NCBI GenBank assembly: GCA_963969395.1
Contig: OZ017795.1
Coordinates: 38,049,063-38,113,062, forward strand
Direction of reading: 5' to 3'
DNA length: 64,000 nt
Source of the DNA: Pseudoscleropodium purum
Taxonomy: Eukaryota; Streptophyta; Bryopsida; Hypnales; Brachytheciaceae
A program made the translations under genes and the position numbers. Of this stretch, positions 10,604-23,600 are shown piece after piece; the stretch's first letter is position 1; each line of letters opens with the position of its first letter. The notes under the pieces were generated by a model. The model did no database searches. It had not been told where the DNA came from and saw only the letters and a list, made by a program, of their open reading frames with translations.

Positions 10604-13600
10604 CTATAATACTTCCAGAACTGCAACGAAAGGGTGTTCCTTGCATGCATGCGCTTCAGTGTGTTCCTTTAAATACTCCTTGCTATGCATTTCTGTCAAT
10701 CTGAACACATGTTGCACCATCATTGTCAGAGATCAGCATCGAGACCTAAGACAGCAAATGGCGGGCTTTGCAGTAAACTTAAAGATAACACAAACAAGGT
10801 TTTCACTAAAACTAGATTCTTCCAAGAACTATTAATCACCAGTTTCCCAAATGGGCAAAAGTGTCCGCTTCCATAGCTATAGAAGTTGAAATAAATCAGT
10901 TAGGAAGCTTCAATGAAGATAACAAAATGTTCAAATAGAATAAAGAAACTCCACCCTACATTTGTGGATGATAGAATTATGTTTTGAAAGTTCCTATAAT
11001 CGAATACAATATAAGCTTTTAAGGTGAACTTCCTATTTTTAGTTTAAGCACATCAGGCTAAGGGTTAAACATCAACATAATTGAATCATATCCGCGATTC
11101 CTGCAAAGGTCTCTGTACTATAACAATGACGATATGAATGTGTTTCTAGAATCATGGAGAAGCCTCCATATGATCACGGTGACCATGAAGATACTTGCCT
11201 ATGAAACATGGAGAACATTCTCTTTACAAAGTTCCTGAAATATAAGTTTCCAAATATTATAATTTTACTGAATACCCGGTTATAGATTAAAATGCAACCT
11301 GGAATGAAGGAGGAAAGAAAAGAAGTAAATGTAGTTTAATCATGTGCTGCAGGTGGGGTACCTGCTCATGGTGCGGTCTTTGGCAAATCCAAGTTCGTCA
11401 TCTACCAACAAGTCTGCATCTTCAAGGCGATTAATTCGGGTAGCAGTCTTGAGAGGAGCATCTGCTCGGGTTACGATTTTATCAAAGAGCTCTTTAGGTG
11501 TCCCCTCTGCTGAGCACATAAACCGTGCCCTGTGTTCATACATCACCTGTAAAAAAACCAGATTAACTCAGAAATGTTTCAAGCTTGCAAAGTGTCGATG
11601 AGCTTCTTGCATATTGCAAACTACTGATGATCTACCTTCATTATAATATATTAATTAGAAACTGTGATATAATGGACCATGAAGAAGTCCCTAGGCAAAG
11701 TTTACACTGAAGAAAAACTCCGGATGTAAGACCAAAGTGAAAGAAGAGAACGAAGAGTTCGTAGAGGATAATTCTACTAACTATGCCACATGACGAGTGC
11801 AACCCTTGGTGCATTCTTCCAGACTCTATGATATGGACTGATGACCACTAATGACACCACTGATCAACTCAGAGAAAGAAAGATTATTTCAGTCAACATT
11901 GATACTTGATGGAGGATTTGTAAAACCATCTGAAGTAAGGAATCCAATCCCACACGTTGAAATGTCACGCATTTACAATGTAGAAGATGCAATACTAATC
12001 GTTTAGGGTTGTTTATGCTCGTGACTGGGACCTTCCTACATCAAACTTCAATTATCCATAACTAAATTACACTCTCTCCAAATTGTTTTGTTTTGCTAAA
12101 CATTCCAATCCTCTCAAAATGAGGACTAGACGTAACCCTAAACAACTAAAAATTAATTCTCATAATGGAAACCACTCAAACAGCAGAAAGTCACTCAGGA
12201 ATGAGTTCCCTATCTTCTGTAACTGGTGTACTGATCTCAAGCAGGATTCAACCTTCGGAAAGTTTGGAGAGGTTACTTACATCTACTAGAGTAACAAACC
12301 GATACGCAGCAGATCGGTTGTGTGCACCGAATAAAGGGACATTGTCCAGAGCCAACGTGTGGAAGTTCTCTGCATCCATACACACAATTTTCAATCTACT
12401 TTCACTATTCAGCAGAGTAACCCTAAGATGCAATGACCACGTTACACATCCAGGATGTAGCGACTTCAAAATAGGCATTAAATTCTTGTTCGACACACAG
12501 GAAAATACTGAACATAACTGACAGAACTAAGTTGCAAATCGGCCCCTCTAGATTGCACACGTTGAAGCAAAAAACTTCAGATAACAAGCTTAAATTTGAA
12601 CCAACATCATGTGCAACTAGGGGCGAGATAACAAGCTTAAAATACCTCCATTTCATTTATGAAACCTTATGATGCAATTGGGGTAACATGTGTCCAATCG
12701 ACCTCAAAGAGGTAGTTTGAAACCTAGATGTCTCAAAAAACTCAGCATGACACATTCAAGCCATTTAAACTGTTCAGGTCGATAAAATCCTCCGATCCAA
12801 TGCTCTATGCATAATTACTAAGCAGTTCACAAGGAGCACTTACTGAATAGTCCAAAGAAGTCTGCAGCGCCCAATGGCATCTCGCATAACTCGTGGAACT
12901 GGAAAAACGCACAGCCTGCACCTGCCAGAGGGACCTGTACACATGTTCACAGATGATGAGCACCAAGGACCTGAATACGACACAACATCCATACAATTCG
13001 AAAATACTGTAACCCCTTTAGGAAAGGGGAAGAGGAAAATTTTAATTATGAGAAAAACATTTATATGATAAAACACACCCTCGTGATTCAAATTGCAAAA
13101 TGACAATCACCATCCCAATCACTACAAATTCCAGTCCTATAAATGTTTCCTTTAGGGTCCTTCTATCATACCTTTAATTTTCTACCCATGATAACCTCCA
13201 CAGTCGTTGGCTTGGCTTCCTTTCCATCAAGCTCAGCAATAAACAATTTCAGCAGAGTTTCAGAGGACCCAGGACCCATGAAATAAAACCCGGTCTCAGC
13301 CTGTTCATTTAATAGAAAAAAACAGTAAAAGAAATGAGTTTCACGTTCTAGGAAACAGAAATACCCAATATGTGGACAGGATCAGATGTTTGCCTTTCAA
13401 ACGAGAACCTTGACCTTCCTGATGGAAAATCTCAATAGTGGACAGGAAAGCTGATACATTAGATGACATAGCATTCAAATGGCAATGGGAAAACTAAGCT
13501 TACAGCGGTCAATCTTCGATAGTCCGTGGCTGATCCAATCTGATGGACCACACATCGCTCCTACAAAACCTCAATAAGGCAATTGGTCACTCATAAACCA

Positions 13601-16600
13601 GAGTAATGTTTAAAATAGAAAAAAGTCTAGCAGAGAGAAAATCTTCAGCAAATCTGACAAAAATGTAAACAAAAGCAGAAGCATATAAGTTAGCCAAAAT
13701 TTGCTTGGTAGGGTTGCATACTTTGAGCTTCGCAATAAACGGCAAAAAAAGATCCCGTTGCAAGCCACCCTCATAAAGCTTATCAGGCGCCCTGTTTGAA
13801 GTTGATACCATGACCTGCAACAGAAACTCAGCATATCAGCATACAGCACCGAATTCCACAAAACTGCAGAATCCATGAGCACTTTCTTCTGCTTTATTAT
13901 CTCATTCCACCTATAAAAAACCAACATTATATCCATTGTGCTTCTAATTAAAGGTAATCAAGGGGTAGACAGCCATCCGCCTCCTTTCATAATTTCTGTG
14001 CTAAAATCAGTTGAGATGAAATTAACCTTACTGTTCACTATTAAAAATTCGGAATTATACCCTGCCAACGTATCCGGAACTACTCGCCCTCATTGAAAAG
14101 AGTTCAACCTTAAGAGGCAGTAGTCTGTCTATCACAACGGATCATTAACAGTTTCAACGTCTCTAGAAAACAGACATCGACAGCTGAAGTTCGCAAAAAC
14201 TCACAATTCCATTTCTGAAAAGATGGTCGAAAAGTCGGTTCAATATTAGAGCATCAGCAACATCTGTAACCTGCGCACCCCAACTAAGCCACCATCAATA
14301 TCTAATAACTCAAGACCTGCAGATGAACAAATCCCACCCAGTGTATTGAAATAGCAACTAAACCAATTTTCCAGAGTAGAAAACAACCCTGAGGAAGTAA
14401 CGATTCAAGAATATTGAGCAACTGGTCCTCGCGATTAGAAACAAACCATGAACTCGTCAATACAGAGCAAAATTGATTCTTCTGCGATTCCCTCGGCAAC
14501 TTTCTCCAGTGGATCTTTCATGCCTCGACTCTTCTGCAAACACAGTTTATCACGTTTTGTGCAATCAGCATAATCATTTCAAAACTCAGAGAAACTAAGA
14601 ATTCCACTGGAAAAGAGTTAATTTGATTCTTAACTCTCTAGTATGCCAAGCCAAAAGGCCTACATTATGTCACTAGTTTAAGAATCTCTCTTACATTAAA
14701 GATAGGAGACCTTGCTCTGAACCTCAAGCACCCAAGCAGAACCTCCTTCGTCCTACATTCAAATCAGTCACTCAGATTCACCATTCAATTCTCTACTAAA
14801 CTCACAAACCAACAAGTCCTCAGAGGGCATCGAACCACAACTTACTTGCAATCGAGTATGAACACTCAACATAAAATCATGGAAGTGAATTCGTCTCTTT
14901 CTCCATGTCTCAGGCCTGTCAAGCGCACCATCGATTAGCACCCAGAAATCGCAGGCTGATTAAAAAAGGGAGTTATGTTCCTCCAAGTCAGCTAAGCCAA
15001 AAGTTTAGTAGACTTAGTTTAGTAGAAAAGCTAAATATAGTAGGAAACGAAAACTTACAACTGTTCGTAAAACATGTCCATGAGCATGGTCTTCCCTGTT
15101 CCGACACCTCCATACAAGTAAAGACCTCGTGGAGATCGGATTTTTGACGGGGACATAAAGTGCTTGAACAACCAACCTCCTCCGCTGCAAACCAAACCCA
15201 CTTGGATCATATCAGTTCCTTCCTCATCTAACATAGAGGATACTAAGACGGCTATCCCGTCTCCTCAACTGACCCCAGCTACCAACAGCAACTCATTTAT
15301 TTGTACACTTGGTTGGATTTCAACTAGCAAGTAGTGCAAGCATAACTATGGCCACTTATATTTGAATGGAAATGGGGTTGTCTACAGTCACCTTATAGTT
15401 AACCCACATCCACACAGAGCGATTGCATAAGAAATTCAAACGTACTGATAAAAATTTGATCTCACAAGCATTTGGCTGTTGGATGCATCCGAAGTGATCT
15501 CTCCACTTCAGAGTTGGTCCTTTCCACTTCAGAGTTGTGAGCTAACCTGTTGCGTTGTGAACTGCGAGGCGAAGCTTTATCCAACCCAATGTCATACGAG
15601 TCCCTCAACAAATTTTCATATAATTCCTGAAGCTCCATCAATGTCTTTTCCTGCTCCACCACACAGGCAATAATTTCTGTCACGAGGTGCATCGCGTTAT
15701 CCACAGCGTCCTACAAGAACCCTACACTAACAATTCACTAATCGCAAGTGTCTCTAATCCTCCGTACAATATTCGGCATAATCCTCTTCATTGAAACATC
15801 TAATCGACAGTGGTCCTATAACCACATGCCACAATTCTACTGGACATAAGAAATTCATTTTAGGGGATAATAGGTCCAATTTTTTACTATTGTTATGAAC
15901 ACATGAGGCATTTCCAATGGGTACCATAACTTTCTGCATTCTCAAATTATTGCTCAACCCCTAAATGCCCCAAATACCCAAGGCCTTTCTAGGGCTTCTC
16001 GGAGCTTGCTCAAAATTGAACAAAAAGATTATGCATTCTTTGATAAGTTCTATAAAATTATTTTCAATTGAACCTGTCAATTCAATCTAGACAAGTAATG
16101 GATCACATAGGAAAAGAAAACACAGCAATATCACTTTTAGATTGAAAGATTATAAGGTTTTGATCAAGAGGGTGTTACAACTAGGGAAGTGCTTTGAAGT
16201 CTTTCAATCCTCTTTGAACATGTCAAATCCAAAATTGAGGTCATGAAAAAAAGACAAAACATGCATAACTAGAATTGATTTACAACTTCTCAAAATCTCC
16301 TCTACAATTTTTCTAAATGAATTTTCAATACAATTTCCCCCCAAAGACCCATTGTATTTGAGGCTCATCTCCAACAACCTCTAACGCTAAAAAATCAAGA
16401 TTTGCAATGAACACCTTTGCACAAAATCTTCAATATAAAAGTCATTAACATTTTTTAATGTTTTTATAACAATTTTTTTCAAAATCAGACCTTTCATTTT
16501 TAAAATAGACTTTTAAGAATATTCAATTAAAAAAGAAAAAACCTTCACCAAAATTTTATTTAACCTCAAAGTCTACTCAACACCAAAATATGGTGCCTTA

Positions 16601-17494
16601 CGCATTTCGGGGTTAATATTCTCTCCCTTCGAGAAAAAGACAATAAAACGGACCTGTGAGGTCAACACACTATTCCTTGTCATAGATTCCCACTTGATCT
16701 TCGTCAAATGAAGCAAAAAACAACTAGAAAGTGTTGTTGATTGGCATACCTTAAAAAGATAGCCCCAAGTACCTGAAATTCGTCACCAGACTTCAGTTCC
16801 CCAGCAGCAATTCGGCGCTCATATTCTGCTAGTGGACCCGTCTTAAACTCATCACCTACATCCCCACAAGCAAACAAGGGCAGAAAGAATTATATGAGTA
16901 AAAAATGAGCTCAAAAAGATGCTGAAGTACTGATGTCATTTCTGAATTAGCCTCTTTTTTTTATGTGCATACGATTGAATGAAGTAGATTGAAGTTGTCC
17001 GCTTAACAAAACTAGATTTTGGTTGCATGAGGTCACAGGTAATAACTGTGACCAAGTTTATCTGGTCCACATTTCAGACACAGCCACTTGCCTACCATAA
17101 TTAGAAGTTAAGAATCCCAAATAACTTTCCTTGAAATTCGCAAGAACCGAAAGCGCTCCTCGCTCTAATTTTGAATAAAGCAATAGCAAATTTAGTGAGG
17201 AATCCAAAATTGGTTCGTCAAGCTGGGTGCCAAACCTGAGACTGAAGCATGGGCCGAAGAAGTAGCTAACCCCCGGATCGCAAAAGAAGAAGAAGAAGAA
17301 GAAGAAGAAGAGTCCAGCGCTTGCAAGCTGGGCCGCAAGGTAAACAACGAATCCGGGATGCACCGCTTGGCTACAAGCGAAGAAGACGAAGACGAAAACG
17401 ACGCATTAGGAAGAATAAGCTCCGTAATTGGCACTACTGCTGCTTGTGCTTGTGGGCGCCCTCGAGCGCGCACCACGCGCGCCACCGCCCGCAT
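10604..17494 (-). CDS. AFG1/LACE1-type mitochondrial AAA ATPase (14 exons, 531 aa)
   Basis: Minus-strand exons: 17494-17236, 16855-16773, 15710-15547, 15184-15059, 14915-14846, 14533-14447, 14270-14205, 13814-13722, 13560-13504, 13300-13172, 12934-12844, 12369-12281, 11546-11362, 10700-10604. All junctions are GT-AG and phases agree throughout. Walker A GGVGTGKT is at residues 194-201, Walker B ILLCIDEF at 255-262, the sensor-type TSNRAP at 290-295, and family motifs include GPLAEYERRIAAGEL, DYRRL, GCAFFQFHELCEMPLGAADF and RFVTLVD. Residues 1-85 are arginine- and serine-rich without acidic residues until late, fitting a mitochondrial presequence. Family members act in mitochondrial protein quality control and respiratory-complex homeostasis. 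Odd points are about 20 extra residues before the LQELYENLL helix and a 30-residue tail after SRLTEMHSKEYL. Length is close to plant homologs, and the gene appears intact. Confidence 0.93.
15958..16612. mobile_element. TTAA-bounded MITE (655 bp) inside an AFG1-like gene intron
   Basis: The left end is CCCCTAAATGCCCC preceded by TCAA (a mutated TTAA). The right end on the minus strand is CCCCGAAATGCGTAAGGCACC followed outward by TTAA at 16613-16616. A relative in opposite orientation lies at 41056-41706; both contain the 'aggaaaagaaaacaca..caatatcac' segment. It sits between exons 2 and 3 of the ATPase gene without touching splice sites. It is non-coding. TTAA targets plus CCC termini suggest a piggyBac-type non-autonomous element (inference). 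Confidence 0.75.
17280..17309 (-). repeat. Trinucleotide (TCT)n tract encoding polyserine in the ATPase presequence
   Basis: A run of about eight TTC/TCT triplets read on the minus strand encodes nine serines around residues 62-70. A second serine run lies at about residues 33-38. The tract is in frame and within the predicted cleavable presequence, where length changes would be tolerated. Confidence 0.8.
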
Positions 17495-18353
17495 CGTCCC
17501 TCATAAAACGCACACCAACAATTGGAATACTCGTTTCTCAATCGATCTCGCACCTGGAACCCTAAAATCAGAACAGAGGAGCATAAATTCAAGAAAACAG
17601 TTGTCAAAGGAAACCAAACAGCACCAAAGAGTATCAAAGGGGCATCAAGGACGTCCAAGAGCTTGGTAATCAATCGCGCGATACCTCTCTAATCTAATCT
17701 ACATGCACAAGAAAGTTGCGAATAAAACACGAAAACTTCCATACCGAAAGAAGAAGCAAACGACCAGTAACTTACTCGATCAGTCAAGCTTCCGCGCTTC
17801 GACTTCAAGAATGCACACTCTGACTGTACGAATCCCCCAACAACTACCAGCAACCGAATAATCCCAACCACCAAACACGAATCCAGCAGCCCAACACCTC
17901 TCTCCTACGATTGATCGACCCCCTCCACGAATCCCAACTTCACACGATGCAATTACTCCCAACGACGGGAACCACGTGGTCCCACGCAATGTAGAGTTGG
18001 AGCTACGCAATTGGCAGGCGCTCCCGCCCGTCAGCAGCTGACGGGCTGCAGTGAACCCCACCCCCAAAACAATAAAAAATTGGAGTGATCACAGACTCCA
18101 ACGCCTCCCTCATCAGCTGAGTGCGAAGTTGCGTCCCCAACTGAGGTTTCAAGGGACAAGCAGCAACTTGTGAGCTTGAGCTTGAAGTGCGTGCGCTGTT
18201 GTTGAGGAAGGTTGTGATGCGAAGACCCGAAGATGCGAAGCAGAGGACTGCGAGTGCAGCTCAGGAAGGGGACAAGAGGGAGAAGATGCTAAAGTAGTTC
18301 GAGACTTTGACTCCTTTGACGCTTTTGAGGCTTTGAGGGTCCGACTGGGGTAA
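17495..18353 (-). promoter_or_regulatory. Presumed promoter and 5' leader of the AFG1-like gene
   Basis: This stretch is moderately GC-rich. Several overlapping short open frames on both strands carry no recognisable motifs, so I treat it as leader or promoter DNA. No clear TATA box or splice-compatible upstream coding exon was found. Confidence 0.4.
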
Positions 18354-18755
18354 GAGCATCCCCACCAGCATTTCTGTATCCCTATCTGGATACGTCCAGA
18401 GCCAGACAGACAGGGATACAGAAGCTGCCCCCCACCAGTCCTTCCGCAGGCAGCTTGCTTTCCCCAAACCGCAGTAAAATCAGTTATGAAGTTACTCGGC
18501 AACATGCCCAAGCTGTCATATAAGCATGATAAAAGAGCATCCCCGTTTACTGAACACATTGCTTTATACTAAAGAAAGAATAGGGTTTACCAGACAGCCA
18601 CTTCCCTATCCAGAGGCCAATTTAGAGGATTGGGGACCCCCCTCCCCAAAATTATGTAGATAGAGCATGATGGTGGTGGTGGGGGGAGGTTTTCTTCCCT
18701 ATCCGGATAAAACTCATCCGGATAGGGATACGGGAGCCCCCTAGTGGGGATGCTC
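18354..18755. mobile_element. PIF/Harbinger-type MITE 1 of 3 (402 bp)
   Basis: Terminal inverted repeats are GAGCATCCCCAC (left) and GTGGGGATGCTC (right), with further inverted similarity around 'tgtatccctatctgg' and 'ccggatagggatac'. A TAA lies on each side (18351-18353 and 18756-18758), matching the 3-bp TWA target of PIF/Harbinger elements. It is non-coding. Confidence 0.82.
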
Positions 18756-18758
18756 TAA

Positions 18759-19235
18759 GAGCATCCCCACTTGTCGTGGATAATGGATGACTTGCAAAGA
18801 GAGGCTTTGCAAAGAGAGGCTGGGAAACCATCTCACCCGTTTGGCATTTTGGATGACTGGTTGAGCAGCCTACTGCTAAAGTCGCTCAAGGTTAGCAAAA
18901 GAGGGTGTTTTTGCAAACTGGGAGAGAGGCTAGGAGGTAGCTTGCAAAACAGGGTGTGACAAAATTCCCGATCGCTTTCCCGCGAGCTGCAGCACTTTCC
19001 CGCACTTGTTGCAGCACTTCTCCGCACTTGTTGCAGCACTTCTCCGACATTGCGACAAATTCTTGATTGATTTCCACGAGCTACGGCACTTCCCCACACT
19101 TACTGTGACGCTATTAATAATCATGTGCTCCAACCTCTTAATAGAGAATGGGTGGACCTCCTCCACCTTGGTTTGCAAACTAGATGGCCAAGAAGAGATG
19201 CCAACCATATCCAACCCAACCGAGCGGAGATGCTC
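18759..19235. mobile_element. PIF/Harbinger-type MITE 2 of 3 (477 bp)
   Basis: The left end is GAGCATCCCCAC directly after the TAA that closes the previous element. The right end is GGAGATGCTC followed by TAA at 19236-19238. The interior carries a short tandem repeat: 'gttgcagcacttctccgca' recurs with variation at about 18984-19045. It is non-coding. Confidence 0.75.
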
Positions 19236-19238
19236 TAA

Positions 19239-19607
19239 GAGCTCATTTCCATGGACGAACTGGACAGCTAGGAACCAAAAGTCCATGTAGTCTACATGGG
19301 AGTTGGACCTTCAACTAGATGTCCAGCCGGCCCTCTAGCCTTCGGTCCACGCAATAAAGAAATGTAGACTTGGAGGGCACGGAGGGTGGACCAGACCTCC
19401 CAATTTTAACTAAAAAACAATGTAAAGTTGTTATGAGATTGAGTTTTCATTGAATTCCGTAGATTTAGGCCACTTTTGTTTCAACATGTGTTCAAAAGAT
19501 TTGGTATAGGACCTACATGTCTAGCTACAAGAGTTGAAGACCTAAATTTTAGGACAGACGGACCCCTCCAATTCTTAGACCTCCAACTTGTCCATAGAAA
19601 CCGGCTC
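19239..19607. mobile_element. TAA-flanked MITE 3 of 3 (369 bp)
   Basis: The left end GAGCTCATTTCCATGGACGA pairs with the right end read on the minus strand, GAGCCGGTTTCTATGGACAA. TAA precedes (19236-19238) and follows (19608-19610). The termini differ from the other two members, so it is a separate family using the same target type. Confidence 0.72.
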
Positions 19608-19776
19608 TAAACTGACAAAACGGAAGGACCCACGGATCGACTAGGGGCAGACCATGTAGGATATTAAGGGCCAACTCAACTTTTACTGTAGTTCAAATAT
19701 CGAAATCGCACCTCCAAAGAATATCCAATTATCCACTAGGAATTTTATTTTATTTTATTTTAGACAATAGAGTTAA

Positions 19777-20686
19777 TTCCTAAAGTCCCAAGGCCGTTTT
19801 TCTATCAAAAAAACACTCAAAACTGCCATTTTTGTTGCATTCATTCAAGAAAACAAAAAAAAATCATTTTTTTAGAATCTAATTGTAGGATATTGTACTT
19901 CACTTATCTTAGCTCATGTGGTAAAATTTTCATGAAGTTTAACCATATAGATTGGAAGATATTAGCATTCAAAGTTGAAAAAAAAAGTTTTTTTGAACAC
20001 TCGCCTACAATTTCAGATGACTTTGACCGCAAATTGTGGAATTTTTTTGCACTACAGACTTTGAACTAAAAAAATTTATGTTGAAGAATTGAGTTGAAAT
20101 TCTAGGGAAAAAAGTTTAAAAAAAAACACTTGATTTTCATTCTCTAAAAAAATGCTAAGTAGAAGTAGGTCCAAGATTGGAAAAAAAACGAAATTGTTAA
20201 TAACTCCAAGATGGAATTGACAGAAAATAATCCCGATGGTGAGATTGTTTTAGCAACAAAACACAACATTCTCAAAAAAAATTGTGGAAAATCGTGAAAA
20301 TTGCATTCAGAAATGAATCCTAAAAGTTATTTTTTCAAGAAGATGCTGAAATTGCCCAAAAAACAAGATTGTCCTTAACTTTCTCATTATTAGTCCAAAT
20401 AGAAAGAATTAAAGCTTCACATGTAGACAAAAATGAAACATTTCAGAGGAAAACAAAACTAATTTTTTTTTTTTTTTTTTGTATTGCCCACCAAGTTCAG
20501 TTTAAGGTTTTCTATAGTATAACTTTTGCTCCTAGGCACCAATTGAAATAAAAATTATATTCCCACATAGATAACTAGTTTTTCTATCTTACAGGAAAGT
20601 TTCAAAACAATTCACCAAAAATTGAGGTCACAAGAACCTGCCCAAAATCTGATTTGTCACTTGAGGGGACAATGGGAATTTAGGGG
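19777..20686. mobile_element. TTAA-bounded element (910 bp), family with 49020-49912
   Basis: The left end is TTCCTAAAGTCCCAAGGCC after TTAA at 19773-19776. The right end is GGGAATTTAGGGG before TTAA at 20687-20690. Across its length it resembles the reverse complement of 49020-49912, sharing for example 'atggtgagattgtttt' and 'cattctctaaaaa..gctaagtagaa'. It is non-coding. Confidence 0.72.
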
Positions 20687-20690
20687 TTAA

Positions 20691-23600
20691 TCATAAAAGA
20701 AACTCCAAATTGAAATAGTGAAGGGTGCCAAAGGAAGGTATAACTAAAAATAGTACAAAAAAAACAATACACAAAACTCCATCTAAACTTAGTTTTGATG
20801 CTCCAAAGAGTTTTGTCCCATGTTTTTCTTGAAGTACAACTCCTAAGGTAATAAGGGCAGAAATTGTTCAATTAAGGTAAAAAAGACCCTTGTACAAAAA
20901 TGGGTGGTTCCAAAAAAATTGAAAATTTCTTTGGAAGAAAGAGAAACGTAGAATACACTACTGGAAATTTTGGTTTTAATTTCTTTTGACTTGAAGTCAA
21001 TAAAATATGATTTTTCAAAGTCAAAGGTGCCTAGGTTCCTATTAATGCTCACAAATGCAATCATAATCAATCGGAACATGTCATGGAATGAAGCTAGTGA
21101 GTTTATGAACCATTCTAAGCATGCCTTTGAATAGAATCACAAAATTCAAAAATCATCCATTGTACATTTTCATTCAATTCAAACCTAATTATAAATTGAA
21201 ATTTATTGCAAGCACTAAACACTGTGAGGTTTCCTCACATAGTTTCAAGCTCAATTCAAAGTGCTATAATTTTTTCATCTGATGTTCAAATTCAATAAAA
21301 GTTGTTGCAAAATTTGCATTTTTTTTTCTAGTTTGTGTGGTAAATTTTTCAAATCAATCAAAGATTTACAAACTTTTTGTAAGCCAATCAAAGTTCACAA
21401 GTTCAATTTGAGTCCACCTAACTATATTTGATGATTGCTACTTTGGGGGCTTGTATCTCCTTTAAACAATGTTTGTTTTCCAAAAAAATTGTTTGATTAT
21501 GTTCCCCTTGCAGTCTAGTTATTGTGGTTTTATTTTCATATCATTCTACATTGTTTTGAATGTTTGGGAGCAATTCAAAGTTTAAAATCCCCACATTTTG
21601 GATTATAGTGAACTTTGGCAACTTGTTTCTTCTTCATACAATGTTTGTTTCCAATTGAAAAAAATTAGAAAAGTTGTGCATACTAGTCTAGTTTGTGTTG
21701 TTAAAATTTCATATCAATCCAATAAAATAAGAGTGATTGAGAAGCATTTTAGTAAACAAAGGTTCAACCTCATATGTGTTTTTTGCATTTTTTCTTGCTA
21801 TTTTTTGACATTTCGAAGTCATTTGGCAGACTTCACCAACTTCAAGGCTTTAGATGAGAAAAATGACACATGATGGTGAACCATGTCACTTGATTGATAG
21901 CCTAAAATCACACATATAAGATGGCAGTTTGTCACTATACAAAATCATTTTCATTTCTACATCCCCTATGCATTGTTTTAGACACTTCTATAAGGGTGGT
22001 TCTTAACGTCTGAACTATTTTCAAACCTCCTCCTGTAGACCTACATTGTCCACAGTTTACAATTAATTCTAATGTGATGAAAGTGATCTTTGTTGGAGTG
22101 ATATAGTTGTTTACATCTAAAGTAAAGTAGAAGCATCAATGCCCAATGAGTTAAGTGATTTTGGAACATATTGTAAGTCGTATGAGGTGGTGGAAATTTT
22201 TTCTTTGTATAGAAAAGATAGGAACTATGGAGATTGTAATTTTTTCATAATTTTATTCCCAAAATCAAAATTATTTTGAATTTTGGATGCTGAAATATAT
22301 TTGCAACCCATAGCCAATGTCTAAACTCTTCTAATTCCAATCATTCAGCAAGAAACTACTTTCTCCCTTACTACTTTTACTACTTTCTTGTTCACTAATT
22401 CAGGACATGTGTCATAACCTTGTTAGTTTCAACCTTGAAAAGGACAAAAAATACACATTCCAAGCTTGAATTCTAACATGGATTGGAAATAGTGCACCTT
22501 GTAGGTTGGATGTTGGTTGTGGTTGATAATTGGTGCCCCTACCTTATATTAATGGATGAAATGTACAAAATGCAAACAGAAATTAAATTAGTCATCTAGA
22601 AGAATGTACATTCATTTAAAAAATAGTGATGTTGGCCTTAGAATATGTAGCAAATTAGTAATTTCATACACGAAAAATGGAGGAATGCATTGCCTCAATA
22701 ACATTCCTTCAAAAAAATTATCTTCCATATTACTTTTGAGCAAAATATTGCTCAAAAAAATCCCATTAATCTAAAGCATCTCCATTAAGGGGGATTATTT
22801 AATTTTGGATGAGCAAATGTAGAGAGTGATTTTCATTGGAGGCATGAAACTCTTTAATTACATATAGTAGATATTATTTAACCATTAAGATTCTAAGAGA
22901 GGAGATTTTGGATTGTTTTAGCAAAATAAATTATAAAATGAACATAATCTAGACATCAAAATCTTCATTTTTGCAAGTTTTCATTTCCTTCTCATCCCTA
23001 TACCAACTCATTTGCAACTTTGCACAATAACCATGAAGCACCAAGTGACCACACTAATTGCATTGTTGATATATAGACAAAATTGCTTTTTCAAAATACT
23101 TCTAATGGACGTACTTCATTTATTTCTATAGCTCTTTTAATAAGCTCTTGAAAACATTCATATTTATCCAAATAGTGGATGTTGTCTCTCTTAGGGTTTA
23201 AAAATATATTCAAAGATCATAATACAATTTTAATTCCCATTATTATAGTAACTATTAGCAAAATGATAATTTAGTTTGAATCCATCAAAATGAATTAGAA
23301 AACATGCTCAAATTTGTGAATTGATATTAAATCATTGGATACAAACTTTTGTGATGCAATTCCAATGCTAAATGGTGAAACATCATTTCAAAGCTCAATA
23401 TGACTAACGTATTTAAATTATACGTTTCAAATCTATTTCATTATTTTGTATACAAGGTTGTACATTGACTACAAGTATACAAATTTATATGCTTTTTGTA
23501 AATAAATGTGATTGCTATATATTTGCATGGTGAAAGATGAAAAAAACTGTAAATTTAGCCAAAAACTATAATAGTTTCTCATGACTTTACAAGTACCAAA

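Noticed and set aside
18149..18559. 136-codon minus-strand open frame
   Set aside because: It runs into a MITE (18354-18755), has no family resemblance and no splice partner.
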